A stretch of DNA of 64,000 nucleotides from Polyangium jinanense (GTDB lineage Bacteria > Myxococcota > Polyangia > Polyangiales > Polyangiaceae). The number at the start of each line of letters is the position of its first letter. Position 1 is the stretch's first letter. A program made the position numbers and the translations under genes. The notes beneath the pieces are model-generated. The model saw nothing but the letters and a program-made list of their open reading frames with translations, did no database searches and was not told the DNA's origin. The stretch is taken from positions 62,001-126,000 of the forward strand of contig NZ_JAGTJJ010000029.1 in NCBI RefSeq assembly GCF_028435365.1. Direction: 5' to 3'. Positions 16,898-26,223 of the stretch are shown piece after piece.

Positions 16898-18184
16898 TCA
16901 GAAGTCGCACTTGATCGGCGTGAACGGCGCCGCCGCGCGTTTCGCGGCCTTGAGCGTCAGCGCCTGGGACTTGTTGCGGATGCCGACCGCGTCGACGATG
17001 ACGCCCGGCGGTTGATCGGGCGGTGGCGCGCCGGGAACGTACGGAGGCGGGGTGCCGCCGATGAGCACGGTCATGCAGCCGATCGCGATCGGATCGATGC
17101 CCGCGACGCCGGGGACGCCGGGCGCCTTCGGGGGCTCCTTCTTCTCCTCGGCGGGGCCGATCTCGATGTTGAGCTTGAAGCCGAGGCCCGCGAGCAAGGC
17201 GCCGACCTTCGCGCCGAACCCCATCTGGAGCTTGCCGTCGCGGTAGCCCGCGTACGCGCTCGCGCGCGCCTCCGCGGTGAGCAGCGCGCCCGAGGCCTCG
17301 CCGCCGATGCTGACGTCGAGGTTCACGAGCGGGATCGTGAACGTCTTCTTGCCCGAGGCTTTGCCCTCGACGACGGACGCGCCCGCGCCCGCGCCCGCCT
17401 CGACATACGCGGACTCGACCTTGCCGTTCTTGACCTCGAACTGCCCGCCCGCGGCCGCGTCGGCCTTCGCGGTGAGGACCTTGGCCTCGCCCGAGACTTC
17501 ACCCCAGCCCTTCGCGTCGCCGGCCTTGCCCGCGGCCGCGAAGAGCGAACCTTCGATCTCGGCCTTGCCGCCGGCGTTCGCCTTCATGTTGCGAACGTTC
17601 TCGATCTCGGCGGTTGCCCCGATGGAACCCTTCGTCGAGCCGGAGAAGAACTGCGCGTAGTTGTCGACGGGTTTGCCGTCGGCGCCCTTGGGCACGGTGG
17701 TCGCGCTCCAGAGCTCCTTGTTCGCGCCGAGCGCGACCTTGGGCTTCCACGCTTGATCCTTCGGATCGCGGCCGTGCGCGACCTGATCGAGCGCCTTGTC
17801 GCCGGCCTTGTTCTTCGCCTGGTCCCAGGCTTCGCCGAGCGTCTTGCCCGTGCCCTCGCCCTCGGTGGCGTACTTGTTTTCCTTCGTCGCGGACCCGTCC
17901 GCTTTGAAGGTCCACTTCGCCTGCTCGGGTTTGGCCGCGTCGCCTCCGCCGACCGCGGTGGAGGGCATCATGCAGGTGCACGCGTCGCCCACGCGCGCGG
18001 CGCCGACCTTGTTGATGAAGACCGTGAACGACGTCTGCGTGACGGGCCCGGGGCCGTGCAGCGGACAGACGTGTTTGTCGGTCAGGCGCGCGGCGGGCAT
18101 CCCGCCGATGGTGACGTCGGGCGAACCCTCGGCGAGCACGCCGCCGTGCACCGTCAGATCGCCTTTGCGTGCGGCTTGCGGCAT
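16898..18184 (-). CDS. PAAR/DUF4150-type T6SS tip protein with long Gly/Ala beta-rich extension
   Basis: The first ~80 residues form a PAAR-like tip: GSPDVTIGGMPAARLTD, HVCPLHG, FTVFINKVGAARVGDACTC, with His and Cys residues suited to metal binding. About 230 residues of Ala/Gly/Lys-rich repeat-like sequence follow (for example GGKAEIEGSLFAAAGKAGDA). Near residues 365-380 comes another PAAR-like strand pair, IAIGCMTVLIGGTPP. The protein is 428 residues against ~100 for a bare PAAR. It is separated from VgrG by nine bases and preceded by AGGAG. Confidence 0.85.
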   Translation of the reverse strand: MPQAARKGDLTVHGGVLAEGSPDVTIGGMPAARLTDKHVCPLHGPGPVTQTSFTVFINKVGAARVGDACTCMMPSTAVGGGDAAKPEQAKWTFKADGSATKENKYATEGEGTGKTLGEAWDQAKNKAGDKALDQVAHGRDPKDQAWKPKVALGANKELWSATTVPKGADGKPVDNYAQFFSGSTKGSIGATAEIENVRNMKANAGGKAEIEGSLFAAAGKAGDAKGWGEVSGEAKVLTAKADAAAGGQFEVKNGKVESAYVEAGAGAGASVVEGKASGKKTFTIPLVNLDVSIGGEASGALLTAEARASAYAGYRDGKLQMGFGAKVGALLAGLGFKLNIEIGPAEEKKEPPKAPGVPGVAGIDPIAIGCMTVLIGGTPPPYVPGAPPPDQPPGVIVDAVGIRNKSQALTLKAAKRAAAPFTPIKCDF

Positions 18185-18193
18185 GGCGGTCTC

Positions 18194-20038
18194 CTAGCAG
18201 TTGATCTTCACGAACGGGCCGCCGTGGATGACGACCTCGCCACCCGCGTTGAGCTTGATGTCACCGTCGGCCTTCAGCGTGATCGTGGCTCCGTCGAGCG
18301 TGATCGTGGCCTTGCCCGTGGTCAGCGTGATCTTGCCGTCGACCATCTCGATCATGGTCTCTTGCTTCTCGACGTCGGGGTTGCCCATGGCCTCGACCTT
18401 GAGGTCCTTGGGTTTGGCCATGATGAGCGCGTACTTCGAACCGACGAGCGTGGTGTCGACGGCGCCGACGACGCTCGAACGGTTTGCCCCGACGACCATC
18501 GTGCGGTTCGCGCCGGTGCGCTCGGTCTCGTTGCGCTTGACGAGCTTCGAGAGATCACGCTGCGCTTGGACGAAGAAGAGCTCCTTGCCCGCCTTGTCCT
18601 CGAACATGATCTCGTTGAAGCCGCCGGTCGTCGGCGAGCTGTTCGTCTTCCAGGTGCTCTTCGTCTTCTCGTCGGGCAGCTTGTACGGGACGCGGTTCTT
18701 GCCGTTGTAGAGGCGGCCGACGATGACGGGTTCGTCGGGGTTGCCCTCCCAGAAGCCGACGAGGACCTCCTGGCCGATGCGCGGGATCGTCATCATGCCG
18801 TACGCGGCGCCGGCCCAGCCCTGGCTCACGCGGATCCAGCAGGTCGAGTTCTCGTCGTACTTGCCGTCGCGATCCCAGTGGAACTGCACGCGCACACGGC
18901 CGTACTCGTCGGTGTAGATCTCCTCGCCCTTCGGGCCGACGACGAACGCGCTCTGGATGCCGTTGATCTTGGGGCGCGGCGTGCGCTGCGCGGGCCGGTG
19001 CAGGACGTCGATGAACGTGGCCTCGCCGGAGAGCGTCCACTCGCCGTCGGGCGTGCCTTCGTGCATCGCCTCGAGGACGAGGAGCTTCTTGCCCGGATCG
19101 AGGTCCTCGCGCGGGTGGTTGTCGATGCTGAAGATCACGCCCGGCGCGAGATCGAAGGCGTTCGCCTCGTACGAGACGACGCGCTTCGTGCGGCGCTCGG
19201 CTTCGAGCAGGATGTCCGCGCGGCGCTTGCCTTCCTTGTCGTCGGTGAAGGCGCCGTGCTCGTAGACGTATTGCTCGAAGAAGTCTTCCTTCTTGGTCTT
19301 CTCGGCCTCGCCGCGGAGGAGGAACTTGGGTTTTTCGAAGTCGTAGTCGCGGATCACCGCGGCGCCGGGGCGAACCTGGTGCGCGAGGTGGACGCGGCAG
19401 ATCCACTCGTTGTTGCCGGGCTGGTTCGGGTTCTCCGCGTGGCGGATGGGCTTGCGCGCCTCGCCGCGCGTGGGCGCGTCCGCGAGGTGGAGCTCGCTGA
19501 CGATCTTGTCGCCGTTCATCGCCTGGCCGAACCAGTACGAGATGCCTTCTTCCTCGAGCAGGCGGCTCACGAAGGCGAAATCGGTCTCGCCGTATTGGAC
19601 GCGGTACTCGTGCTCGGGGTGCGGCTCGGTGAGCTTCTCCTTGGGCGTGATGCCGTACTCGCCGAGGACCTTCTTGACGATGTCGGGGATCGACATCTTC
19701 TGGAAGATCCGGTTGCCCTTGCGCTGCGTGAGCAGCCACATCGTGGGCACGATCCGGATGAGGTAGGTGGAGAGTCCGAGCGAGGTGCCGGTCGGCGGCT
19801 CGACGTCGATCTGCTCGGCGTGGCTGACGACGCCGGTCCAGCCGCGTGGCACGTTCAAGTTGCCAATCGCGAGCAAGCCTCCGGCCTTGCCGACGAGCGA
19901 TTCGAGGTCGATGTCTTCCTTCGGCGAGCGCGCGACGATGCTGGCGCTGAAGAGCGTCGAGATGCCTTCGTGCACCGAGAAGTGCCGCACGGAGAGGCTC
20001 TGCTCGCCGGACTCGAAGGAGAGATCGAGGATCGCCAT
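18194..20038 (-). CDS. vgrG: T6SS spike protein VgrG
   Basis: The 614-residue VgrG aligns throughout with the first ~625 residues of the VgrG at 11504: N-terminal ESGEQSLSVRHFSVHE, FVSRLLEEEGISYWF, the OB fold with YTDEYGRVRVQFHWDRDG, and the needle region VVGANRSSVVGAVDTTLVGS. It ends after a normal needle with no extension. The ATG at 20038 is chosen by alignment with its paralogue and because TAGGCT lies six bases upstream. It is the first gene of the cargo operon and probably carries the PAAR protein and lipase. Confidence 0.94.
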   Translation of the reverse strand: MAILDLSFESGEQSLSVRHFSVHEGISTLFSASIVARSPKEDIDLESLVGKAGGLLAIGNLNVPRGWTGVVSHAEQIDVEPPTGTSLGLSTYLIRIVPTMWLLTQRKGNRIFQKMSIPDIVKKVLGEYGITPKEKLTEPHPEHEYRVQYGETDFAFVSRLLEEEGISYWFGQAMNGDKIVSELHLADAPTRGEARKPIRHAENPNQPGNNEWICRVHLAHQVRPGAAVIRDYDFEKPKFLLRGEAEKTKKEDFFEQYVYEHGAFTDDKEGKRRADILLEAERRTKRVVSYEANAFDLAPGVIFSIDNHPREDLDPGKKLLVLEAMHEGTPDGEWTLSGEATFIDVLHRPAQRTPRPKINGIQSAFVVGPKGEEIYTDEYGRVRVQFHWDRDGKYDENSTCWIRVSQGWAGAAYGMMTIPRIGQEVLVGFWEGNPDEPVIVGRLYNGKNRVPYKLPDEKTKSTWKTNSSPTTGGFNEIMFEDKAGKELFFVQAQRDLSKLVKRNETERTGANRTMVVGANRSSVVGAVDTTLVGSKYALIMAKPKDLKVEAMGNPDVEKQETMIEMVDGKITLTTGKATITLDGATITLKADGDIKLNAGGEVVIHGGPFVKINC

Positions 20039-20044
20039 TGGCAC

Positions 20045-20050
20045 AGCCTA
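20045..20050 (-). promoter_or_regulatory. Putative -10 element TAGGCT of the T6SS cargo operon
   Basis: TAGGCT ends six bases before the VgrG ATG at 20038, the same geometry as at other genes of this window. No Shine-Dalgarno is present, suggesting leaderless translation of the first gene. Confidence 0.45.
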
Positions 20051-20256
20051 CGAAAAGCATGGCGAAGCATGCAAGGGGGCCGAGCCATGCGAAGGCATAT
20101 CGACACCCCGCGTCATGGGCGTCGATGAGCTATCCGTGAAAAATGATGCCGACGGTGTAGATTGGCGGGGGGTGGAGGGACTTGTCGTGACCGGGCCTTC
20201 ATTCGCCGGGGCGCGGTGGTCCGGCACGCTGAGGCAGAAGGGCTGGATCGACAGGG

Positions 20257-20670
20257 TCAGCGAGCAGCGTCGCGGAGCTGTTTCTTGAAGGTGAGGCGGA
20301 CGATGGGGACGATGGTGGGATCGTTTTGGATTTCGCGTTCGAATTGGAGGACGTCGTAGTAGCCGCAGCGGCTCTTGCCGGGGTATTCGCGGCAGGCCTG
20401 GGGGCGGCCTTCGTAGATGGTGCAGCCGCGGGTCTCGGGGTGGAGGAATTTGCAGGATTTGCCGAAGAAAGGATCTTTCTTCCGGCGGAGGATGCGGCCG
20501 CCGAAGCGGTGCACGGTGAAGCGTTTCTCGGCGACCTCGGGCGTGAGGCCGAAATGGGCGGCGAGCCGCTTGACGTCCCGCGCCGTCACCTCGACGCGCT
20601 CGTAGATGGAGCAGCAAAATGCCACGCACTTGGTGCAATCGTATTGAACGCGCGTTCGTCCGGCGGCCAC
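20257..20670 (-). CDS. YkgJ-family cysteine cluster protein
   Basis: The 137-residue protein has the YkgJ pattern: CTKCVAFCC near residues 12-20, then KSCKFLHPETRGCTIYEGRPQACREYP, giving eight Cys for a metal or Fe-S site. Family function is unknown; members are annotated as putative zinc or iron-sulfur proteins. Start is GTG 20670, preceded by CTGGAG. The gene stands alone between the T6SS locus and the beta-helix gene. The 218 bases to its downstream side (20039-20256) hold only the VgrG promoter that I can see. Confidence 0.82.
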   Translation of the reverse strand: MAAGRTRVQYDCTKCVAFCCSIYERVEVTARDVKRLAAHFGLTPEVAEKRFTVHRFGGRILRRKKDPFFGKSCKFLHPETRGCTIYEGRPQACREYPGKSRCGYYDVLQFEREIQNDPTIVPIVRLTFKKQLRDAAR

Positions 20671-20935
20671 GGCTGACTCCAGGGAGAGTTGGAATTGGAT
20701 GGATGCCGCGTCACGCGACGAGGCGGCGCGAGTCTAGGCGCATCGAAGGCGCGGGTCGAGGGGGTTCGTCCGAGCAGGCGATGTGGGCAAAATCACGCAG
20801 CCTAGACGAACTCATCCCGTCCCCGGTGCTCTCCCGCGCGTCCTGGGCGGCCAGGTTTGTGCGTTGTGTCGCAATTCGTCGTGACGGGGTCGAATGCGGG
20901 CGCTACCTTTCAAGGACTCACGCGGAGGTGCTGTC
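20671..20935. other. Divergent intergenic region, no gene seen
   Basis: This 265-base stretch separates the YkgJ gene (minus) from the beta-helix lipoprotein (plus). It must hold both promoters. A Shine-Dalgarno GGAGGTG at 20924-20930 serves the plus-strand gene. No conserved operator or RNA was recognised. Confidence 0.5.
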
Positions 20936-22468
20936 ATGCGCGTTTTCTTGAGCGCCGCTCCGCTTGTCTTGCTGCTTGCGTGCTCGCGCCCGGCCTCGCC
21001 CGGCGACCACGGCGAGTCGGCCGATGCGGCTTCCGCGCCGCCGCAAATGCAGAACCTGGCGTCGATCGGGCCCGCGAAGACGAGGCCTCTGTCGCCGCAG
21101 GGCGGGCGGCGATTCCGGGTCTCGCCGCTGGGAAACGACGCAAACGATTGCTCGGAGAGCAAGCCCTGCCGGGAAATCCAGCGAGGCATTTCCCTGGCGA
21201 CGGCGCCCGGCGACGTGCTCTTCGTGGAAGACGGGGAATACGCGCGGTTCACGGTGGACGGGCTGCGCGGCGAGCCGGGCCGGCCCATCACGATCTTCGC
21301 GATCGGCAAGCGCGCGGTCGTCCGGCCGGATCCTGATTGCAAGAACAAGAACGCTTGTCGGGACAACATCATTCTGCGGAGATCTCACCACGTCGTCCTC
21401 GACGGGATCTCGTCGTACGGCGCGCCGCGGGCCGCGGTGGCGGTGTTTTACGGGACGAATGTGGCGATCCGGAACGGGACGTACTTCGACAACGGTCGAT
21501 GGGGGATCTTCTCGTCGTTCGCGGACGATCTCGTGGTCGAGAACAACGAGGTCCGGCGGAGCCGGCGCGAGCACGGGATCTATCTGTCGAACAGCGGCGA
21601 CAGGCCCGTGGTGCGGGCGAACGTGCTGCGCGACAACGACGGCTGCGGGATCCAGATCAACGCCGACATGCGCGAGAGGCCCGAGTTCGACAAGTCCGGC
21701 AAGAGTTTCTACGGCGGCGTGGCCGACGGGCTCGTGACCGGCGCCGCCATCGAGCGGAATCTCATCATCGGCAATGGCGCCGGGCTGCTCGCGAACAACA
21801 AGAAGCGCAAAGGCGCGGGGATCAACCTCGACGGCGTGCAGGATTCGATCGTCCAGGGGAACGTGCTCTACGACAATGCCGCGTCAGGCATCGTGGCGTT
21901 CGGCGACGCGGATGGAAGCGAAGAGGACGCGGAGGAGGACGGGGACGGTCGCTTCGGGCCGAAGGGGCTTTCGATCGTGCACAACACGGTGGTGATGCCC
22001 GAGGGGGCGCGGAGCGCGCTGCAGGTGCGATTGAGCGCAGGGCCGAACGTGGTGCGGAACAACATTCTGTATCATCGGGACGCGCGCCGCGCAGGGCTCG
22101 AGCTCGTGACGGAGAAGGACGCGAAGCTCGTGGAGAGCGACGGGAACGTCCTTGATCGAGTGGCAATCGGGGAGAGGGTGCGGCCGCTCGAAGATTGGCG
22201 AAAGCAGCTCGGCAAGGACGGGCATTCGCTGTCGCTGCCGCTCGCGCGGCTCTTCGTGGATCCGGCGCGGGGCGATTACACGCTTTTGCCCGCGTCTCCG
22301 GCGGCGCGGGCGGCGACGGCGGATCCGGTGGACGAGCACCAGGATTTCATGGGGAAACCACGGATGAGGCGGGAGAAGGGGCACAGCATTGGCGCCTGCG
22401 AGGTGGCGCCGGCGGAGCCGCAAGGGGTCAGGGCATCGCCAGTCGGACCACGCGCTCACCAGCGATGA
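20936..22468 (+). CDS. Lipoprotein with right-handed parallel beta-helix repeats
   Basis: The product (510 residues from ATG 20936, supported by GGAGGTG) has a signal ending LLLACS, then a domain starting FRVSPLGNDANDC typical of DUF1565/pectate-lyase-like helices. Repeating Asn-rich turns follow (VVENNEVRRS, VVRANVLRDNDGCG, SIVQGNVLYDNAASG). It would sit at the cell surface and probably binds or cleaves polysaccharide, but no catalytic residues can be assigned. The last 41 bases overlap the convergent IPT/NHL gene. Confidence 0.78.
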   Translation: MRVFLSAAPLVLLLACSRPASPGDHGESADAASAPPQMQNLASIGPAKTRPLSPQGGRRFRVSPLGNDANDCSESKPCREIQRGISLATAPGDVLFVEDGEYARFTVDGLRGEPGRPITIFAIGKRAVVRPDPDCKNKNACRDNIILRRSHHVVLDGISSYGAPRAAVAVFYGTNVAIRNGTYFDNGRWGIFSSFADDLVVENNEVRRSRREHGIYLSNSGDRPVVRANVLRDNDGCGIQINADMRERPEFDKSGKSFYGGVADGLVTGAAIERNLIIGNGAGLLANNKKRKGAGINLDGVQDSIVQGNVLYDNAASGIVAFGDADGSEEDAEEDGDGRFGPKGLSIVHNTVVMPEGARSALQVRLSAGPNVVRNNILYHRDARRAGLELVTEKDAKLVESDGNVLDRVAIGERVRPLEDWRKQLGKDGHSLSLPLARLFVDPARGDYTLLPASPAARAATADPVDEHQDFMGKPRMRREKGHSIGACEVAPAEPQGVRASPVGPRAHQR

Positions 22469-25400
22469 GGACGAGGTCCTTGCCGTCAACGGTGACGGCA
22501 CGGACGCCGCGCGGCGCAACGGAGAGGGGCGGCGCGCCGTCGGCCGCGAGGCGGCCCGGCGCGCCGCTGCCGAAGACGTGCGCAAAGTGGCTCGAAGGCC
22601 CGATCGCGCCACTCGCATCCGGCTCGACGACGACGAGCGTGTGGCCGAAGTCGTTCGCGATCACGAGCTCGCCCGTCGGGAGGAAGGTGATGTCGCTCGG
22701 GCGATTGAGGCGCAGGTCGGAGAGGGCGCCGGGCTTGGCGACGCCGTAGCGCTGGCTGTCGCCCGGGATGACGTTTTCCGCGGTGAAGGGGCCGGCGGCG
22801 GGGATGCGGCGGACGGCGTTGGAATCGTACGAGGCGACGTAGAGGTCGCCGTTCGGCGCGAAGGCGATGCCGCTGATGTTCGGGCCGAGGCTCTGCGGGA
22901 CGTCGTCGACGTAGCCGGGCTCGAGCGTGACGCCGAACGTGGTGATGGCCTGGTTCGTGATGTTGATGATGCGGAGGTAGTTCGCGTCGGCGAAGTAGAG
23001 CGCGCCGTTCGGGCCGATCGTGGCCTTGCCCGCGCCGGTGTTGATGGCGACGCGCGCAGCCGTGGCGAGGCCCGCCGCCTGCTGCTCGGCGGTCGTGGCG
23101 GCGCGGCCGTCGCCCGCGACGACGGAGAGCATGCCCGTCGCAAGGTCGATCTTCGACACGCGCGGCAGGCTCGCCTCGAGGAGGTAAAGCGCGCCGCCCG
23201 CGAGATCAAAGCCGCGCAAAGAGGCGAGATCGGAGGCGAGCGCCATCCCGTTCGGGCCGATGGTGTTGCCGGTGTAGCCCGTGCCGGCGAGGGGCATGAG
23301 CAAGTTCGTCGTGCGATCCTGGGCCACGACGCGCGCGTCCGAAGTGTAGATGTAGCGATTGTTCGCCGCGTCGACGCGGATGGAGCTCAGGCTGTTCAGG
23401 GCGCGGAGCGAGAGGCCGGGCAGGTTGTCGATCTTGGTCGGGCCCGTGCCGGCGACGGCCTCGACGAGCCCCGGATTGCCGGCGGCGTCGAACAGGACGC
23501 GGCGCAGGCGGCCCTCGGCGAGCACGAGGAGCGAGCCGTTGCGATCGACGAAGGGGCGCGAGAAGAGCGCGAACGTGGCGCTCTTCGCGGGGCCGCCGTC
23601 GCCCGTGTAGCCGGCGTTCGGGATGGCCTTGCCCATGTCCCAGCTCCCGGCGACGAAATCGATGCAGTCGTTCTCGTCGAGCGCCGTCGCCAGGTTCCCG
23701 CCGGCCGGGCGAATGCGGCGGATGAGGCCGTGGCGGCTGCCGACGAGCAGGTCGCCGCGGACGGGATCGACGATGACGCCGCTGTTGATGCCGAGCGGCG
23801 TGGTGATCGCGGGGCAACCCTCGGCGGGCAGGCTCGAATTGTTGCCGTTGCCCGCGAGGTGCACGCTCTCGACGTACATCGGATCGCCCACCGGCGGGCG
23901 GTTCGCGGGGATCTTGCGGAGCTGGATGGACGTCGCCGTGTAGATGCTGCCGTCGGCGTCGAGCGTCACGGTGAGCGGATTGACGGCGCCGATGTTCGCG
24001 ATCTGATCGACCGCGTCGGCCGCGATCGTGACGCCCCAGGCCGTGGTGGCCGTGCCCGTGGTGTTGATCGCGCGGATCGTGCCGTTGCTGTTGTCCGCGA
24101 CGAGCAGGATCGAGCCGTCGGCCGTGAAGGCGAGGTCGGTGATGCCGTTGAAGCTCGCGCTGAGGCGGTTGCCGCCGTTGCCGCCGTTGCCGCTCGACGC
24201 GGTGCCGGCATAGTCCGTGACGGTGCCGTCGGTGCGCTTGGCCCGGAAGATGCGGAAGCCCGACGCGAAATACGCGTCCTGCGTGACGGGGTGGATCGCG
24301 ACGGCGGCGACGCCCTCGGGCGCCTGCGCGACGGTCTGGATGGTCTTCGGCTGGATCGTCTTGCCGAACATCGTGACGGGCATCGAGCCGTTGTTGATGA
24401 CGCGGACACGCTTGCGATCGGCGATGTAATAGTTGTTGGCCGCGTCCGTCGTGACGAACCCGCCTTCGATCGAGGCGAGCAAGGGATCCGCGCCGTCGCC
24501 GATCTCGTTCTCCTCGGGGCCGCCGCCGGCGAGGATCTTGTAATCGCCCGAGACGCCGAAGACGCCGGCGTTCGTGGTTTGTCCGGCCGAATCGATGAGG
24601 ATCTCGGCCGGGCCGAAGTCGACGGCCGGGACTTCCACGACGAGCCGATCGGGCTCGGCGGAGAGGACGACGGCGTCCACACCGTCGAAGGTGACCTTGT
24701 TCATCGCGGCGTCCGCGGCGAAGCCCGTGCCGCGGAGGACGAGCGCGCTGCCGGGAGCGCCGCCGGCCGGGGTCGTGTCGAGCACGGAGAGGACGGGCGT
24801 GGTGCCGGTGATCGTGGCCGCGACGTAGCTCCGCGCAGGCAAGCGCCCCGGGGCGGCGAGGTTCAACGGGCCGGTGACGGCGTCCGCGGGGACGGTGACG
24901 ACGACCTGCGTGCCGGCGGCGTTGATCGAGGTGACGGGCGCAGGCGCGGCGGCGCCGGCAAACGTGACGGTGAGGTCGGCGGGCGAAAGGCCGACGAAGC
25001 CAGCGCCGGTGAGGGTGATGTTCTCGCCGGGTGCGTGGGGCGCGTCGAAGCCGGTGACCGCGAGCTCGGCGGGGATCGAGGCGTCGGTGATCGTGAGCGG
25101 GAGCCAGTTCGAGCGCAGGCCGTTGACCTCGATGGCGATGGCGCCGGTCGCGAGCGTGGACTCGGAGTTGCCGACGCCGAGCGCGAAGGCGAGGTCGCCG
25201 GGAGTTGCCTGGTTCGTGACGATCTTGCGGCGCGTGCCGCTGCGGCCCGGGATCGCGAGCTGGTTCGCCTCGACGGACGCAGGGTCGAAGCCGAGGCCCT
25301 GGACCTTCAGCGTGGAGGAGAGTTTGGCCTGCGTGACGTCGGTCGAACCGGCGACGGGCAGGTGGGTGAAACCCGGGGAGAACGTGGCTTGCGGCGTGCC

Positions 25401-26105
25401 GTCGAGGGTGAGCGTGACGACGCGGGTGCGGGCGACGGCGGCGGGCGTGGTGACGCTGAGGGTGCCGTCGTCGAGGACCATGACGTCGGCGGCCGGGACG
25501 TTGCCGAAGAGAACACCGACGGCGCCGATGAAGCCGTAGCCGCTGATCGTGACGAGCTCGCCGCCGGCGGCGCTGCCGGCGGCCGGCTGCATGCCGATGA
25601 TGGCGACGGCGGGCTCGACCTCGATCGTGTAGTCCTGCGTCGCCTTCTGGCCGTCGGGGCCCGTGGCCACGAGCGAGACGACCTGCGGCCCTTCCTGGCC
25701 TGCGGCGGGCGTCCACGTGACCTCGCCCGTCGCGGCGTCGACCTGCATGCCGTCGGGCTTGGTCGTGAGCGAGTAGGTGATCGTGTCGCCAGGGAGGGCG
25801 TTTTCCTGAACGGCCTGCGACGCGTAGAGGTAGGGGTCGCCGACGCGCGCAACGAGCACCGGCGTCGTGGTGAACGAGACCGGGCCGCGCATTTCTTCGT
25901 GTCCGCCGGCGCCGGCGCTCCCACCGTTGCCGCCGGAGCCGCCGCTCCCGCCCATGCCGCCGACGCCGCCCGCGCCGCCGCTGCCGGCGGGGTTCGTCGT
26001 GCCGGAGGTCGAGGGCGCATCGTCGGAGCAACCCGTCGCGAAGGCGGCGAGCGGGAGGCTGATCAGGAACGCGAGCGAGAGTCGGCTTTTCGCGCGGGAA
26101 CGCAT
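22428..26105 (-). CDS. Large lipoprotein with IPT/TIG domains and NHL-type propeller
   Basis: The 1225-residue protein has a lipoprotein signal (LAAFATGCSDD), a Gly/Ser-rich linker of GG-x repeats (about 40-70), and a cadherin-like or putative-Ig domain (TYSLTTKPDGMQVDAATGEV). Several IPT/TIG modules follow (AGSAAGGELVTISGYGF; PGENITLTGAGF; PGSALVLRGTGF). The C-terminal half is NHL-like (GITDLAFTADGSILLVAD; GISGIAFAPNGDLYVAS). It is probably a surface-exposed binding protein. A Shine-Dalgarno AGGAGG precedes the ATG, and TATCCT lies 38 bases upstream as a possible -10. Confidence 0.78.
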   Translation of the reverse strand: MRSRAKSRLSLAFLISLPLAAFATGCSDDAPSTSGTTNPAGSGGAGGVGGMGGSGGSGGNGGSAGAGGHEEMRGPVSFTTTPVLVARVGDPYLYASQAVQENALPGDTITYSLTTKPDGMQVDAATGEVTWTPAAGQEGPQVVSLVATGPDGQKATQDYTIEVEPAVAIIGMQPAAGSAAGGELVTISGYGFIGAVGVLFGNVPAADVMVLDDGTLSVTTPAAVARTRVVTLTLDGTPQATFSPGFTHLPVAGSTDVTQAKLSSTLKVQGLGFDPASVEANQLAIPGRSGTRRKIVTNQATPGDLAFALGVGNSESTLATGAIAIEVNGLRSNWLPLTITDASIPAELAVTGFDAPHAPGENITLTGAGFVGLSPADLTVTFAGAAAPAPVTSINAAGTQVVVTVPADAVTGPLNLAAPGRLPARSYVAATITGTTPVLSVLDTTPAGGAPGSALVLRGTGFAADAAMNKVTFDGVDAVVLSAEPDRLVVEVPAVDFGPAEILIDSAGQTTNAGVFGVSGDYKILAGGGPEENEIGDGADPLLASIEGGFVTTDAANNYYIADRKRVRVINNGSMPVTMFGKTIQPKTIQTVAQAPEGVAAVAIHPVTQDAYFASGFRIFRAKRTDGTVTDYAGTASSGNGGNGGNRLSASFNGITDLAFTADGSILLVADNSNGTIRAINTTGTATTAWGVTIAADAVDQIANIGAVNPLTVTLDADGSIYTATSIQLRKIPANRPPVGDPMYVESVHLAGNGNNSSLPAEGCPAITTPLGINSGVIVDPVRGDLLVGSRHGLIRRIRPAGGNLATALDENDCIDFVAGSWDMGKAIPNAGYTGDGGPAKSATFALFSRPFVDRNGSLLVLAEGRLRRVLFDAAGNPGLVEAVAGTGPTKIDNLPGLSLRALNSLSSIRVDAANNRYIYTSDARVVAQDRTTNLLMPLAGTGYTGNTIGPNGMALASDLASLRGFDLAGGALYLLEASLPRVSKIDLATGMLSVVAGDGRAATTAEQQAAGLATAARVAINTGAGKATIGPNGALYFADANYLRIINITNQAITTFGVTLEPGYVDDVPQSLGPNISGIAFAPNGDLYVASYDSNAVRRIPAAGPFTAENVIPGDSQRYGVAKPGALSDLRLNRPSDITFLPTGELVIANDFGHTLVVVEPDASGAIGPSSHFAHVFGSGAPGRLAADGAPPLSVAPRGVRAVTVDGKDLVLIAGERVVRLAMP

Positions 26106-26223
26106 GGCGTGCTCCTCCTGTGACGGAAGGGAAGGATCGAGGAGGATAGAGCGGAGACGCCGGCGGCAGAAGGGGGAGGATGACAGCAGAGGACGATTCC
26201 CGTGTGCCTGGACGAGCTCCGCT

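Noticed and set aside
16739..20128. 1129-codon plus-strand frame opposite PAAR and VgrG
   Set aside because: Antisense shadow; both minus-strand genes are well-known families.
22389..26123. 1244-codon plus-strand frame opposite the IPT/NHL lipoprotein
   Set aside because: The minus strand has a lipoprotein signal and recognisable IPT and NHL repeats; the plus frame is low-complexity.
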